Assembly (NCBI RefSeq): GCF_024139115.2
Contig: NC_085139.1
Location: forward strand, 5,117,533-5,181,532
Direction: 5' to 3'
From: Armigeres subalbatus
Lineage: Eukaryota; Arthropoda; Insecta; Diptera; Culicidae
DNA: 64,000 nucleotides
This document shows positions 1 through 9,355 of the stretch, piece by piece. Under the pieces are notes generated by a model. It had not been told where the DNA came from, searched no databases, and saw only the letters and a list, made by a program, of their open reading frames with translations. Each line of letters begins with the position of its first letter. Positions within the stretch are counted from its first letter, which is position 1. The position numbers and the translations under genes are program-made.

Positions 1-1085
1 GGCGCATCTTCGCGACTATCGGCACTTGATAAGATGGAGAAGATCGGTAACCGCAATGAGGCGTCTTTTGTGGTAGAGAAGTCGCCCGGCTCATTTTTCT
101 CTATTTGCGGTACCGATAAGGAGCACCAACAAGTTCGTGGAATTTTCGTCTACTAACAGGGATCGAGAATGTCAGGAGGCAGGCCATTAACAGCCTGTAA
201 TTAGGGTCGTCGATAACGTGATTTTCGATACTGTTTGTCGAATTTTATTTTACATATGCAATCGTGATGTTTACGCGTATCATCTTTTTGCAACATCGAG
301 CTCACAGATAGTGTCAATTAGACCAAACATGAGGCGACGCTATTTTTGGTTGTGTGAGGCCGTAACTCGCGGTCGATGCGGCACGATTGTAACAGGAGCC
401 GATGATTGGACGATCGATAAGTGCACTTGCACTACGCTGGGAAAACCCGGAAGGAAATGCATTTCGTCAATTATGTCATATTGAAACGAGGTTATTGAAG
501 TCATTGAATGCACTGGCGTGGTGGCGTTTGCGCTCGTTTTATCAAGGTTGCTATGGTGCGACAACAGGAGGAGCATCATCACGTCATCGGAAATTGAACC
601 AATAATGATTCGAACTTATTGAGCGACTACCAGGAAAACATGACAGATGTGCATCTAGAATCGCGTGTATGCGGGATAACTGTAATGCAACAAGAAGATT
701 GTGAATGCTATATTTGATTAATTCAGATTAATTGAGGACTATCAAATAGAGTCGGTATATGAATGTGTCTACACTCGATTTTCAACGTTCCTACCACATG
801 AACACAAAGTCATGAATTACAATTCATAAAGGAAACAGGACTCATCATATCAATCATTTTAAATTTAGTTCGTCATGTTCCTTATTATATTTCTTTATCT
901 GAAACTTGCTGGGATTCAATATGGGCGGAAGGGTTTCACGTGTTGAGTACTCTCCCCTCACCTCAGATAATTCGTTTTAATGCAATTTAAATTTAAAATT
1001 CATCGAACACCAAAATCCCTACACATAAGCACATCAAAATCTTCAGTATCTGTAAAACATACCTCGAACAGTAGTCTTGCGAGCA
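1..1085. other. Anonymous DNA, no supportable gene
   Basis: Open frames here are short (at most about 100 codons), overlap one another on both strands, and show no recognisable domain, splice pattern or codon bias. I see no RNA gene. This is probably decayed repeat or intergenic DNA. Confidence 0.5.
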
Positions 1086-1090
1086 ACTGT

Positions 1091-1230
1091 GTAGGATTGC
1101 CAATCCGGAAATGGCGAACTCGATTTTCGGTCCAGTCTAGGATGTTTCCGGGTTGGAAACTTTCTCGAGACACTGGGCATAGTGTATCCATTGTATTTGC
1201 CACACAAGATAGGGTATATGCTCCTATGTC
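1091..1230 (+). repeat. Feilai-like tRNA-derived SINE fragment
   Basis: The segment starts GTAGGATTGCCAATC and runs through a degenerate B-box-like CTCGATTTTC. Its opening closely resembles the segment at 16468-16540, where the B box is GTTCGATTC. The downstream GGGCATAGTGTATCC and TTGCCACACAAGATA pieces resemble the body of Aedes tRNA-related SINEs as I recall them. The family name is inference; the internal match to 16.4 kb is seen directly. Confidence 0.5.
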
Positions 1231-1307
1231 CATCTCAGACCCAATATTAATCTCATTTTGCGATCGCTTAGCTTCTTGCGTAAAATAAACAGTTTTTCGG
1301 AGTTTAT

Positions 1308-1832
1308 TTGAACTGACAACTACAAAACTGAACTGGCATCTACAAAACGCTAATTAGACCGGTAGTCCTCTACGGACACGAGACCTGGACGATGCTCGTG
1401 GAGGACCAACGCGCACTTGGAGTTTTTGAAAGGAAAGTGCTGCGTACCATCTATGGTGGGGTGCAGATGGCGGACGGTACGTGGAGGAGGCGAATGAACC
1501 ACGAATTGCATCAGCTGTTGGGAGAACCATCCATCGTTCACACCGCGAAAATCGGACGACTGCGATGGGCCGGGCACGTAGCCAGAATGTCGGACAGTAA
1601 CCCGGTGAAAATGGTTCTCGACAACGATCCGACGGGCACAAGAAGGCGAGGTGCGCAGCGGGCAAGGTGGATCGATCAGGTGGAAGATGACTTGCGGACC
1701 CTCCGTAGACTGCGTGGTTGGCGACGTGTAGCCATGGACCGAGCCGAATGGAGAAAACTCTTATATACCGCACAGGCCACTTCGGCCTTAGTCTGAATAA
1801 ATAATAAATAATAATAATTGAACTGACAACTA
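1308..1832 (+). mobile_element. 5'-truncated RTE-like LINE with perfect 15-bp TSD
   Basis: A short LINE insertion is bounded by the exact direct repeat TTGAACTGACAACTA at 1308-1322 and 1818-1832. The 3' end carries a (AATAAATAATAAT) tail at 1793-1817. The body is the C-terminal end of an RTE-like reverse transcriptase and matches the same part of the longer copies at 18.8-21.9 kb (minus) and 40.1-43.1 kb (plus). Truncation at the 5' end, a simple A/T tail and a target duplication together are the signature of LINE target-primed reverse transcription. Because the duplication is still perfect, the insertion is relatively young. Confidence 0.85.
1341..1796 (+). pseudogene. RTE-like reverse transcriptase, C-terminal fragment
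   Basis: The frame begins just inside the 5' truncation point and encodes about 150 residues. It opens with TLIRPVVLYGHETWTML, the end of the thumb region of non-LTR reverse transcriptases. It continues with the conserved tail KIGRLRWAGHVARM and a W-D-Q-V-x2-DLR motif, ending in an in-frame TGA at 1794-1796. The catalytic YADD/FADD motif and the endonuclease are missing because of 5' truncation, so it cannot act alone. The first methionine (1392) is internal to the family alignment and is not a true start. Confidence 0.8.
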
Positions 1833-2209
1833 TTGCAGCACATTCCCATGGGATTAATTTAAGTGATACTATCAATAGTTTCAGAAATAATTCACTAATA
1901 CACAGCAAAAAATATATTAATATGCCGCGACGGAATTTCTCAAAACGTATACAATAATTCTATACAAAAACAGATTTTACGTATTTTTACGTCAAATCGA
2001 TGGGTTTGTACATCGCTCAACGTAAAATCTAATTGGCGAAATTATTTTTATGTCTGCGCTGAACCAGCATAAAATTGCCTCTTTACCTATGTATTTTGCT
2101 ACATTCAAAATGCTGCACATCATTATAGCTCAGAAACAAACAGAATATTACATTGGAATCCATGTAATATTACGTAACGAAATCAGAACTGTCATCTCAG
2201 TCAAGCATT

Positions 2210-2543
2210 GAGTCTGATTTCGATTGTTTGTATTTCGTTCCGAGTAACGCTCTTTGCAAGAAAAGATATTTTGTGGCAGCGGAAAATCTTTTAAATGACG
2301 ACCTGAAGCTATCTCACGGACACTCGATCGAGAAAACTCGATGTTTGCCAGGAAGCAGCATACACCCGGAACAAATGAATCCAGCAGGTAAGATTATCGT
2401 CAATACACGAAAGTTCCAACACTTTTTCAAACTGTTGTTCCTTTTTTGTTGCAGAACAAATCCGGCGGAATAGAGTGTATATTTTTCTGCGCCGATGGCA
2501 AAATGGTGCTGAACGGAACTGCACCGTTTCTATAAACGAGTGA
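2210..2543 (+). CDS. Candidate small two-exon gene fragment, unknown product
   Basis: An open frame from 2210 reaches a consensus donor CAG|GTAAGA at 2387/2388. A 67-bp AT-rich intron (2388-2454) ends with the polypyrimidine acceptor TTTTTTGTTGCAG. Splicing keeps the frame open (phase 1) until TGA at 2541-2543. The length and signals fit a mosquito short intron. There is no early ATG, so if real this would be an internal-to-terminal exon pair. I do not recognise the product, which has a basic C-terminal part. It lies inside the tentative TA-flanked element, so it could be a transposon fossil or chance. Confidence 0.25.
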
Positions 2544-2734
2544 TTCCAGTGCAAGTTTGCCTAAACCGGTGCAAGCGGTGCGAGTAGATGAATACGACAT
2601 TATTACCAGGACCAACAATAATGATGATGGAGCGGGAGACGCATTGAGCCCCGGGCGACAGGAAAAAATGGAAAATAATATCCAGCATAGTTAACAGGTA
2701 ACACCCTTCAGGGTACAAATATTAGAACGGATTA

Positions 2735-3340
2735 GCTTTAAAATTTTTAAAATTTTAGTTTTTTTATTCTTTATCACCAAGACATTCAGCCCGAGACTGG
2801 CTCGTCTCGATATTTTAGTTCTTTGGATTTTCAAAGTTTTTTTTATTTGTTAAGGCATTTTTTAGATTTTAAAGTAACGCAAAAGTGATTTTTTAAATTT
2901 TTAAACATTAATTTTTTTTGTTAAGTTTAGTTTACAAAACTTTTGAAATTCTCCAATTTTTAATTTTTTTTTGTTATTTTTTAATCTTCAAGTTTTCAAA
3001 CTTTCAATTCCTGAGTTTTTTCAATTTATAATTTCAAAATAAAAAAAAAAGGTTTTAAACATTTAAGTTTTAAAAATAATAAACGTAAAATTTTTAAATT
3101 TTTAAGTTTTAAAACATTAAATTTTAATGTTTTAAAACTTTATTTTTTTAATTTTTAATCTTTTTTATTTAAAAAAACTGATCTTGAAATTTTAATTTTT
3201 CAAACCCAAAACTTTCAAACCTTAACACTTTTAAATTGTCAAGTTCTTAAATTTTCAAATTTGATTTTTTTAGATCATTTTGTATATTTTTTTTTATATT
3301 TCGCATATATTTTAAGTATTTCGATTTTCAAGTCAATAGG
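2735..3340. repeat. T-rich low-complexity tract with a LINE 3' end
   Basis: About 600 bp of poly-T/poly-A runs with TTTTTAAATTTTT-like strings. At 2755-2812 sits GCCCGAGACTGGCTCGTCTCG next to a T run. It resembles the poly-T-linked segment at 60234-60301 (GCAGCCCTAGGCTGGCTCACC), so it is probably the reverse-oriented 3' end of a 5'-truncated LINE. No gene is seen. Confidence 0.5.
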
Positions 3341-3344
3341 AATT

Positions 3345-6300
3345 TCCTGGGCAACTTCTGGGGGATTTTCTGGAAGATCTCCTGAAGGAATTTTGAAGAA
3401 ATTGTCGAAAGAAGTTGTATAAGAATTTTCCAAGCTATTCCTGGATGAATTTCCTATGGAAGTCCTGGAGGAATTTCCGATCGATTTTTTGGAGAAATTT
3501 CCAGAGGCCTTTTCGAAAGATCTCTAGGAGGAAACTCTTGAGGACCTCCTGACGGACTTTCTGTAGAAACCTATGGAGTAATTTTCAGAGGAATTGCTGG
3601 ATGAATTTCCTATCGAGCTCCTGAAAGTTTTTCCGAAATAATTTGCGGAGGAATATGTAGAAAAATTTCCGAATGATCCCCTTAAAAGAATTTCCGCAGG
3701 CATCGTACGAATTTCCGGAGGAGCTCTTGGTGGTTTTCCAGAGGAATTTGCAGGGAAATCCTGGAACAATTTCTGTAAGTATTCTCTGAGGTATTTCCTA
3801 AGCAGTTTTAGGATACTCTTTGGAGGAATTTTGGGAGGAATTTCGGGAATTTCCAAAAGACTTATTGGAGGAATTACGGGACAGTCCGCAAGTTCTCTTG
3901 GAGAAATTTCTGAAGAAACTTTTTAAGGAGATCCGGGATAATCCCCTGGAGGAATTTCCAGAAGAACTCCTGGAGAAATTTGTGGAGGTATTTTGGAAGC
4001 AGTTTTTGGAGAAACTTTTTGAGGAACACTTGGTGGAATTTCTAAGAGAGCTTTCGGCGGACTTTCCATAGAACATTTTGGGATTTCCGAAGGAACCCCT
4101 GAAGGTCTTTCCATAGGCACTTCTGCAAGAATTTTGGGAGGAATTTTTGGAGGAACTTTGCGCAGACTATGTGGAGGAAGTCCTGTGGAAAAAAATCTTT
4201 GAAAAATTTCCGGAGCAAGTCCCGAAAGAATTCTTGGAAGACTCGTGGGGGAATTTCGGAAGAAACTCATGGAGGAAGTCCTGGAAGAATTTGCGGGTGT
4301 ATTTGCGAAACAGTTGTTTGAGTAATTTCTGGAAGAATTCCTGGAAGAATTTTCGGAGAAATTACGGGATGAATTTTCGAGGAGGAAGTCCTCGAGGTAT
4401 TTCCGAATAAACTCCTGAAGGAATTTCCGGAGAATCTTCTGAAGGAGTTTTCGGAGTAGCTCTTTGAAGTATCTTCGGAGGAATTTTTGAAGGAATTCGT
4501 GGAGGAATTGTGGAAGAACTCATTCCAGGAGAAATTAACCGAAGGAACTTCTGGAGGAATATTCGAATGAACTCCTGGAGGAATATTCGAATGAACTCCT
4601 GGAGGGATTTCCGGAAGAACTCCTAGAGGATTTTTCGGAAAACTCTTGGAGGAATTTCCGAAGAAACTCCTGGAGGAACTTGCGGAGGTATGTCGGAAAT
4701 GGTTTTTGAAGTTACTCCCGGAGGAACTTCTGTAGGAATTTCTGAACGAAATGGAGAACTTTCCAGAGGAACTCTTCCAGGAATTTTCAGAAGAAGTCCG
4801 GGCAGATTGTCTGGACTAACTTTCCGGAGAAATTTCTGTTTGAGTTTCCGAAGGAACCCTTTGAGGATTTTCGATGTAATTACGAAGGATCTCCTGGAGG
4901 AATTTCCTGAAAAACTCCCGGTAGAATACCTGTAGGAACTTGCGGGGGTATTTCGGAAGCAGTTTTTGAAGTAACTTCAGAAGGGACTCTTGGAGAAATT
5001 TCTAAAAGATACCAGATGTACTCTGCATTGGAAATCCTGAAGGATTTTTTAAAGGAACTCCTGGAGAACTTTCCAGAGGAACTCCTGCAAGAATATAGAG
5101 AGGAATTTTCGGAGGAGCTCCGAACAGTTTTTTTTTTCACAAAGATCGTCTGGTGGAATTTCCGAATGAATTCCTGGAGGAGTATCTGGAGGAATTTATG
5201 AAGAAAGTCGTGGAGGAGTTTTCGGAGAATTATCTGGAATAATTACAGTAGGAATTCGTAGAGGAACTTCCGGAAGAAATGCTGGCGGAATTGCTAAGGA
5301 ACTCCTGGAGGAATTTCGTGAAAAATTTATGAAACAACTACGGACTTTCCGTAGGAATTCTTGGAGGATTTTCCGCAGGAAGTCCTGGATGAACCTCCGA
5401 GATAGTCGTGGAGGAGTTTTCAGAAGAACTGTTGGAGAAAATTTCCGGAAAAAGTGATGGAGGAATTTGAGGAGGTATTTTCGAGATAATTGTTGGAGCG
5501 ATTTCTAAGAACTCTTGTAGAAAATTTCCGGAAAAAGTCATGGAGGAATTTTCATAGGACATAAGAGGTATTTTAGGAGGAATTTCTGAAGGAATCGCTG
5601 GAAGAGAACTCCTCAAGAAACTTCCGAAACTCCTGAAGGAATTTACGGAGGAATTTCCGAAGGAGTTTTTAGAGTAATCTACCTAGGAACTCCTGAAAGA
5701 CTTCATGAAAATCTACTGGAGGAATTTCGGGAAGAATTTTTCAAGTAATTCCTGGAGGAATTTCCGAAAGAACTGCTAAAGGAATTACTGGAAGATTTCT
5801 TGGAGGATTTTTCTGGAGAAATTTGTGAAGAAACTTCTGGAGGAACTTGCGGAGGTATTTCGAAAGCAGTTTTTGAAGTAACTTCCGAAGGAACTTCTGG
5901 AGGAATTTCTGAAAAACAATACCTAGCGAATTTCGAGAGGGGAAACTCCTGAAGGAATACCAGGAGGAATTTTCAGAGGAATTCCGTGCAGCTTTTCCGG
6001 AGCTTGTACGAATTTCCGGAGAAATTGTTGTATAAATATCTGAAGAAATTCTTTAGGGAATTTTCGGAAGAACTCTTGGAGTAATTTGCGGATAAACCTC
6101 GAGGAATTAGCGGAGGTATTTCCGAAACAGTTTATAGAGTAATTTCCGGAAAAAAATCGTGAGGAATTTATGAAGGTACTCCTGGCAGACTTTCCGTAGG
6201 AACTCTTTGAGATTTTTGGATAAATTCCTGGATACATTTCGAAGAACTTCTGGAGGAGTTACCGGAAGAAATGCTGGCGGTTTAGGAATTTTTGTAGAAA

Positions 6301-6640
6301 TTTCGTCAGAAACTTCTGAAACAGCTCCTGGTGGACTTTCCGTATGAACGCTTCGAGGACTTTCTGGAGGAGTTCTAGGACGAACTTCCGAAAGAACTGC
6401 TGAATGCATTTCTGGAGGAATTCTTGGGAGAATTTCCGAATAAACTCCTGGAGGAATATTCGAAGAAACTTTTGGAAGAATTTTCAGAGGAACGGGAGGG
6501 ATGAATAAATAATGATAAAGAAATTTCCGGAAATATTGCTGAAAGAATTTCTCAAGTAGTTCCGAAAGAAGTTGCCGAAGAAATTTACGTGAGAATTTCC
6601 GAAGGGGTTTTTGGAGGCATTTTCGAAGGAGTTCTTCATT
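3345..6640 (+). repeat. Decayed 24-bp satellite array (GGAATTTCC/GGAGGAACTCCT type)
   Basis: About 3.3 kb of divergent copies of the 24-bp monomer that is homogeneous at 9.4-11.7 kb. The recurring cores are GGAGGAATTTCC, GGAACTCCTGGAGG and TTCCGAAGGAA. Many substitutions and small indels break the register, which explains the swarm of short Glu/Phe/Leu-, Gly/Thr- or Ser/Arg-rich frames on both strands. None of these looks like a gene. The divergence suggests this is an older array than the core one. Confidence 0.9.
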
Positions 6641-7319
6641 AAGTGCAGTGAATCAAACATTGACAAGAAGTTCAAAGTATAAAATAAGTCTATGCCGATC
6701 CATTCCATCGCCATCAAAAAAATAAAAATAAAATACCAAACCAATCCGTTAAGCTTGAAAAACTGAAAATCTAAGAATAATAGTCTTAAGAACTCTTAAC
6801 TTAAGAACTAAAAATATAGTATTGCCATTTTTTACATAAAATCGTTGTGTCGAAATACCACAGTAATTGTAACGAAAAACAATAATTTGTTATTATTTTG
6901 TAAATTGAAGTACAAAATTATGAGAAATAAAATAAAGTTTAACTTTTTTTTAATGTATTTTGGAAAGAAAATTCCCGAACACCCCTAACCCAGTTGCCAA
7001 AAACGAGGTTTCTGTTGGCTGGTTATTACGTCGTTTTTGTCATTACGTTGAACATATTACGTTTTACATAGTTTCATTTTGGCGAAAAAATGCCAATTAC
7101 GTCACTTTTAGTTACACAAAACAGATGTAATAACACATGCGATTTACGACGGCGATGATGTGCATCAAATCTGATGTGATATTACAATTTTTTTTTGCTG
7201 TGTAATATTCAATTTAATAAAAAGAGAAAAGCACTTACTGATATGGGATGAAAATCTTACTTTATAAGATTGATTCTCTACACTCGCTCATACGTATTAC
7301 GCCGATTGTATAACATTTC
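6641..7319. other. AT-rich anonymous DNA
   Basis: No gene or RNA is recognised. The right part (about 7000-7205) is rich in ACGT and TTACG words and ends at the CACAGC-type inverted end described at 7204. Confidence 0.5.
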
Positions 7320-7500
7320 ACCAAAAACTATTTCGCGGAATTCATTTTCGCGGTTCAACATTTCGCGGAATGACATTTGGCGGTTTGTAACTTTTCGCGG
7401 TACGACATTTGGCGGTTTGTACCTTTTCACCGAATAACTTTTGGCGGAATGTACCATTTCGCGGAACGCACCATTTCGCGGAATATTAATAATAATAGCC
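7320..7500 (+). repeat. TTTCGCGGAATG short-period repeat
   Basis: Roughly 20-bp units such as CATTTCGCGGAATG and CATTTGGCGGTTTGTA are repeated about eight times. The same family recurs at 28262-28620 inside the lipase intron. No coding potential. Confidence 0.8.
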
Positions 7501-7755
7501 TTTGTTCATTCAGCATTCTCACAATTATAACCTGCGAGGTTTCTAAGCCAAGTTACCATTTTTTTTGCATTCGTTTAACACGAGATAAACACGTTGAAAC
7601 TTTTATAAAAGCCGAAAAAAAATGTCAATAACCAATAAGTTTCCTAGACCGGGTCAGAAGTTGAACCCAGCCTCCTTCAGCATAGTCTTGTTTGGCAGTC
7701 ACGCATCTTCCCGCACGGCTAAGGAACGCCTCCCAGAATATTTAGAAATAGTTTC

Positions 7756-8508
7756 AATTGCCCCTTATACCAGGCTGATACACCCATTTAAAGAAGACGT
7801 TACCCCTCCCATTGTCCTTTACCGGGCAGGCGCGTTCTTTTAAAGAAGGCATTATCAACTCGCCTTATACCGGGCAGATGCATCCATTTAAAGAAGGCGT
7901 TTCCCTTCCCCTTCTCCTTATACCGGACAGACGCGTTCTTTTAAAGAAGGCATTATCAACTCCTTTCGCCTTATACCAGGCAGATGCATCCTTTTAAAGA
8001 ACGCGTTACCCCTCCCTTCGCCTTAAACCGGGCAGACGCTTTCTTTTAAATAAGGCATTATCAACTCCTCTCGCCTTATACCGAGCATATGCATCCATTT
8101 AAAGAAGGCGTTACCCCTCCCTTCGCTTTATACCGGACAGACGCGTTCTTTTAAAGAAGGCATTATCAACTCCTTTCGCCTTATAGCTGGCAGATGCATC
8201 CTTTTAAAGAACGCGTTCTCTTCGCCATAAACCGGGCAGACGCGTTCTTTTAAAGAAGGCATTATCAACTCCTTTCGCCTTATACCGAGCAGATGCATCC
8301 ATTTAAAGAAGGCGTTACCCCTCCATTCGCCTTATACCGGGCAGATGCATCCATTTAAAGAAGGCGTTACCACCCCCCTCCTTCACCTTATACCAGGCAG
8401 ATGCATCCATTTAAAGAAAGCGTTACCCCTCCCTTCGCCTTATACCGGACAGACGCGTTCTTTTAGAGAAAACATTAGCAACTCCTTTCGCCTTGTAACG
8501 GGCGGTAG
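7756..8508 (+). repeat. 52/53-bp alternating (about 105-bp dimer) tandem array
   Basis: About 14 monomers alternate between an A form (GGCAGATGCATCCATTTAAA then GGCGTTACCCCTCCC) and a B form (GACAGACGCGTTCTTTTAAA then GGCATTATCAACTCC). Each starts with CCTTATACCGG. The strict A-B alternation indicates amplification of a dimer as a higher-order unit. Short frames through it are by-products. Confidence 0.9.
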
Positions 8509-8514
8509 TTATGG

Positions 8515-8662
8515 TGGGGTTTCAGGTTTTGAAACCCGCAACCCGAGTCGAACCCGATGGGTTCGGGTTTGAAAAATTAGTACAACATCGGGTTCGGGTC
8601 GGGTACGGGTTTGTGAGATAAAAAAAATCGGGTACGGGTCGGGTACGGGCTTAAGAAATAAA
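8515..8662 (+). repeat. GGGTTCGGGTCGGGTACGGG minisatellite
   Basis: Short G-rich units CGGGTTCGGG and TCGGGTACGGG repeat in two clusters (8516-8570 and 8590-8650) separated by A-rich spacers. The runs of three Gs could support G-quadruplex folding, but that is inference. Confidence 0.7.
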
Positions 8663-8750
8663 ATACTGAAAATTATTTTATTCAGTTTTATTAATTGAGA
8701 GGCTAGTGCTTTTCTTGTAATTCTTATGTGTTTTCTTGTTTTATAATACA

Positions 8751-8781
8751 CTAGAAAGGCACCATCACCGCTAGGTGGATT
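8751..8781 (-). repeat. Dispersed CCACCTAGCGGTGATGG motif (Aedes-type)
   Basis: On the minus strand this reads AATCCACCTAGCGGTGATGG followed by TGCCTTTCT. The same motif is at 16766-16795 on the plus strand. I recall it as very common in Aedes genomes, and it is one of the clues to the organism. Confidence 0.6.
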
Positions 8782-8959
8782 ATTCTGGGTTTTTAGCTCT
8801 GGTATACGGTTTGGAGTCTCGATTTATTCTAAGCATTTCTCGTATATATCAACAGGAATGAGGCTGTGAAATTATAAGGAAAATTACTGGATTGATATCA
8901 ACACCGCCGCGAGCTTGGATGCAACACACACCAAACGGTATCTAGTCCAGTCCTATTCT

Positions 8960-9294
8960 GCTATCTCCCGGTTGCGCTACCAGGGTCCAGGAAAACGATA
9001 TATACTTATGCCTTTCTCGATGAAGGCTCGGGAGCAACACTGCTCGATCAAGATCTAGCCGACGAGCTGCAACTGAATGGTACGCCGAGCCCAATAGGTC
9101 TACGCTAGACGGGTAGTACTGAGCGGTGTGAGAAGAACTCTTGTATCACTCGTCTACAAGTAGCCGGATGACATGGAGGAGTAGAGAAGTTCAAATAAGA
9201 GAACGAGCATACGGTCAAAGAGCTGCTGCTGCCGTTACCGACCATAGACATCGACGAACTGAGGCATTCGTACCAATTCCTGAAAGGATTAAGT
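8960..9294 (+). pseudogene. BEL/Pao pol fossil, protease region, part 1
   Basis: Across stop codons and a frame change the plus strand encodes a Pao-type aspartic protease. It shows a YTYAFLDEGS active-site-like segment near 8999-9030, followed by a LADELQL segment, and near 9208-9294 the ELLLPLPTIDIDELRHSYQF stretch typical of the region after the protease. Frames are broken several times, so it is an inactive old copy. Homology stops at 9294, where the satellite-bearing insertion begins, and resumes at about 13826. Confidence 0.7.
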
Positions 9295-9320
9295 GGAAAC
9301 GCAATGGAGTGCGGCAACGG
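9295..9320 (+). repeat. Left 26-bp terminal inverted repeat
   Basis: Exact inverted match to 13800-13825. It is followed by GCAACGG echoes (AACGGCAACGGCAGG) before the satellite starts. Confidence 0.75.
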
Positions 9321-9355
9321 AACGGCAACGGCAGGATGCGGCAGCTGTCACTTTT

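Larger units (their letters stand above)
1899..7204. mobile_element. Possible TA-flanked DNA element enclosing the older satellite
   Basis: A 12-bp inverted end, CACAGCAAAAAA, follows TA at 1899-1900 and its reverse complement precedes TA at 7203-7204. TA duplication with CAC-type ends suggests a Tc1/mariner-like element. No transposase is visible; the interior is T-rich DNA plus the decayed 24-bp satellite. The two ends are A-rich and could match by chance, so this boundary call is tentative. Confidence 0.3.

Noticed and set aside
218..605. Overlapping 67-88-codon frames at the window start
   Set aside because: Three mutually overlapping frames with no recognisable motif; likely chance.
3524..6409. 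Many Ser/Phe/Arg-rich frames as a secreted repeat-protein cluster
   Set aside because: All derive from the decayed 24-bp satellite on both strands.
7756..8508. CRISPR-like regular repeat spacing
   Set aside because: The spacers are themselves repeats and the DNA is eukaryotic; this is a dimeric satellite.
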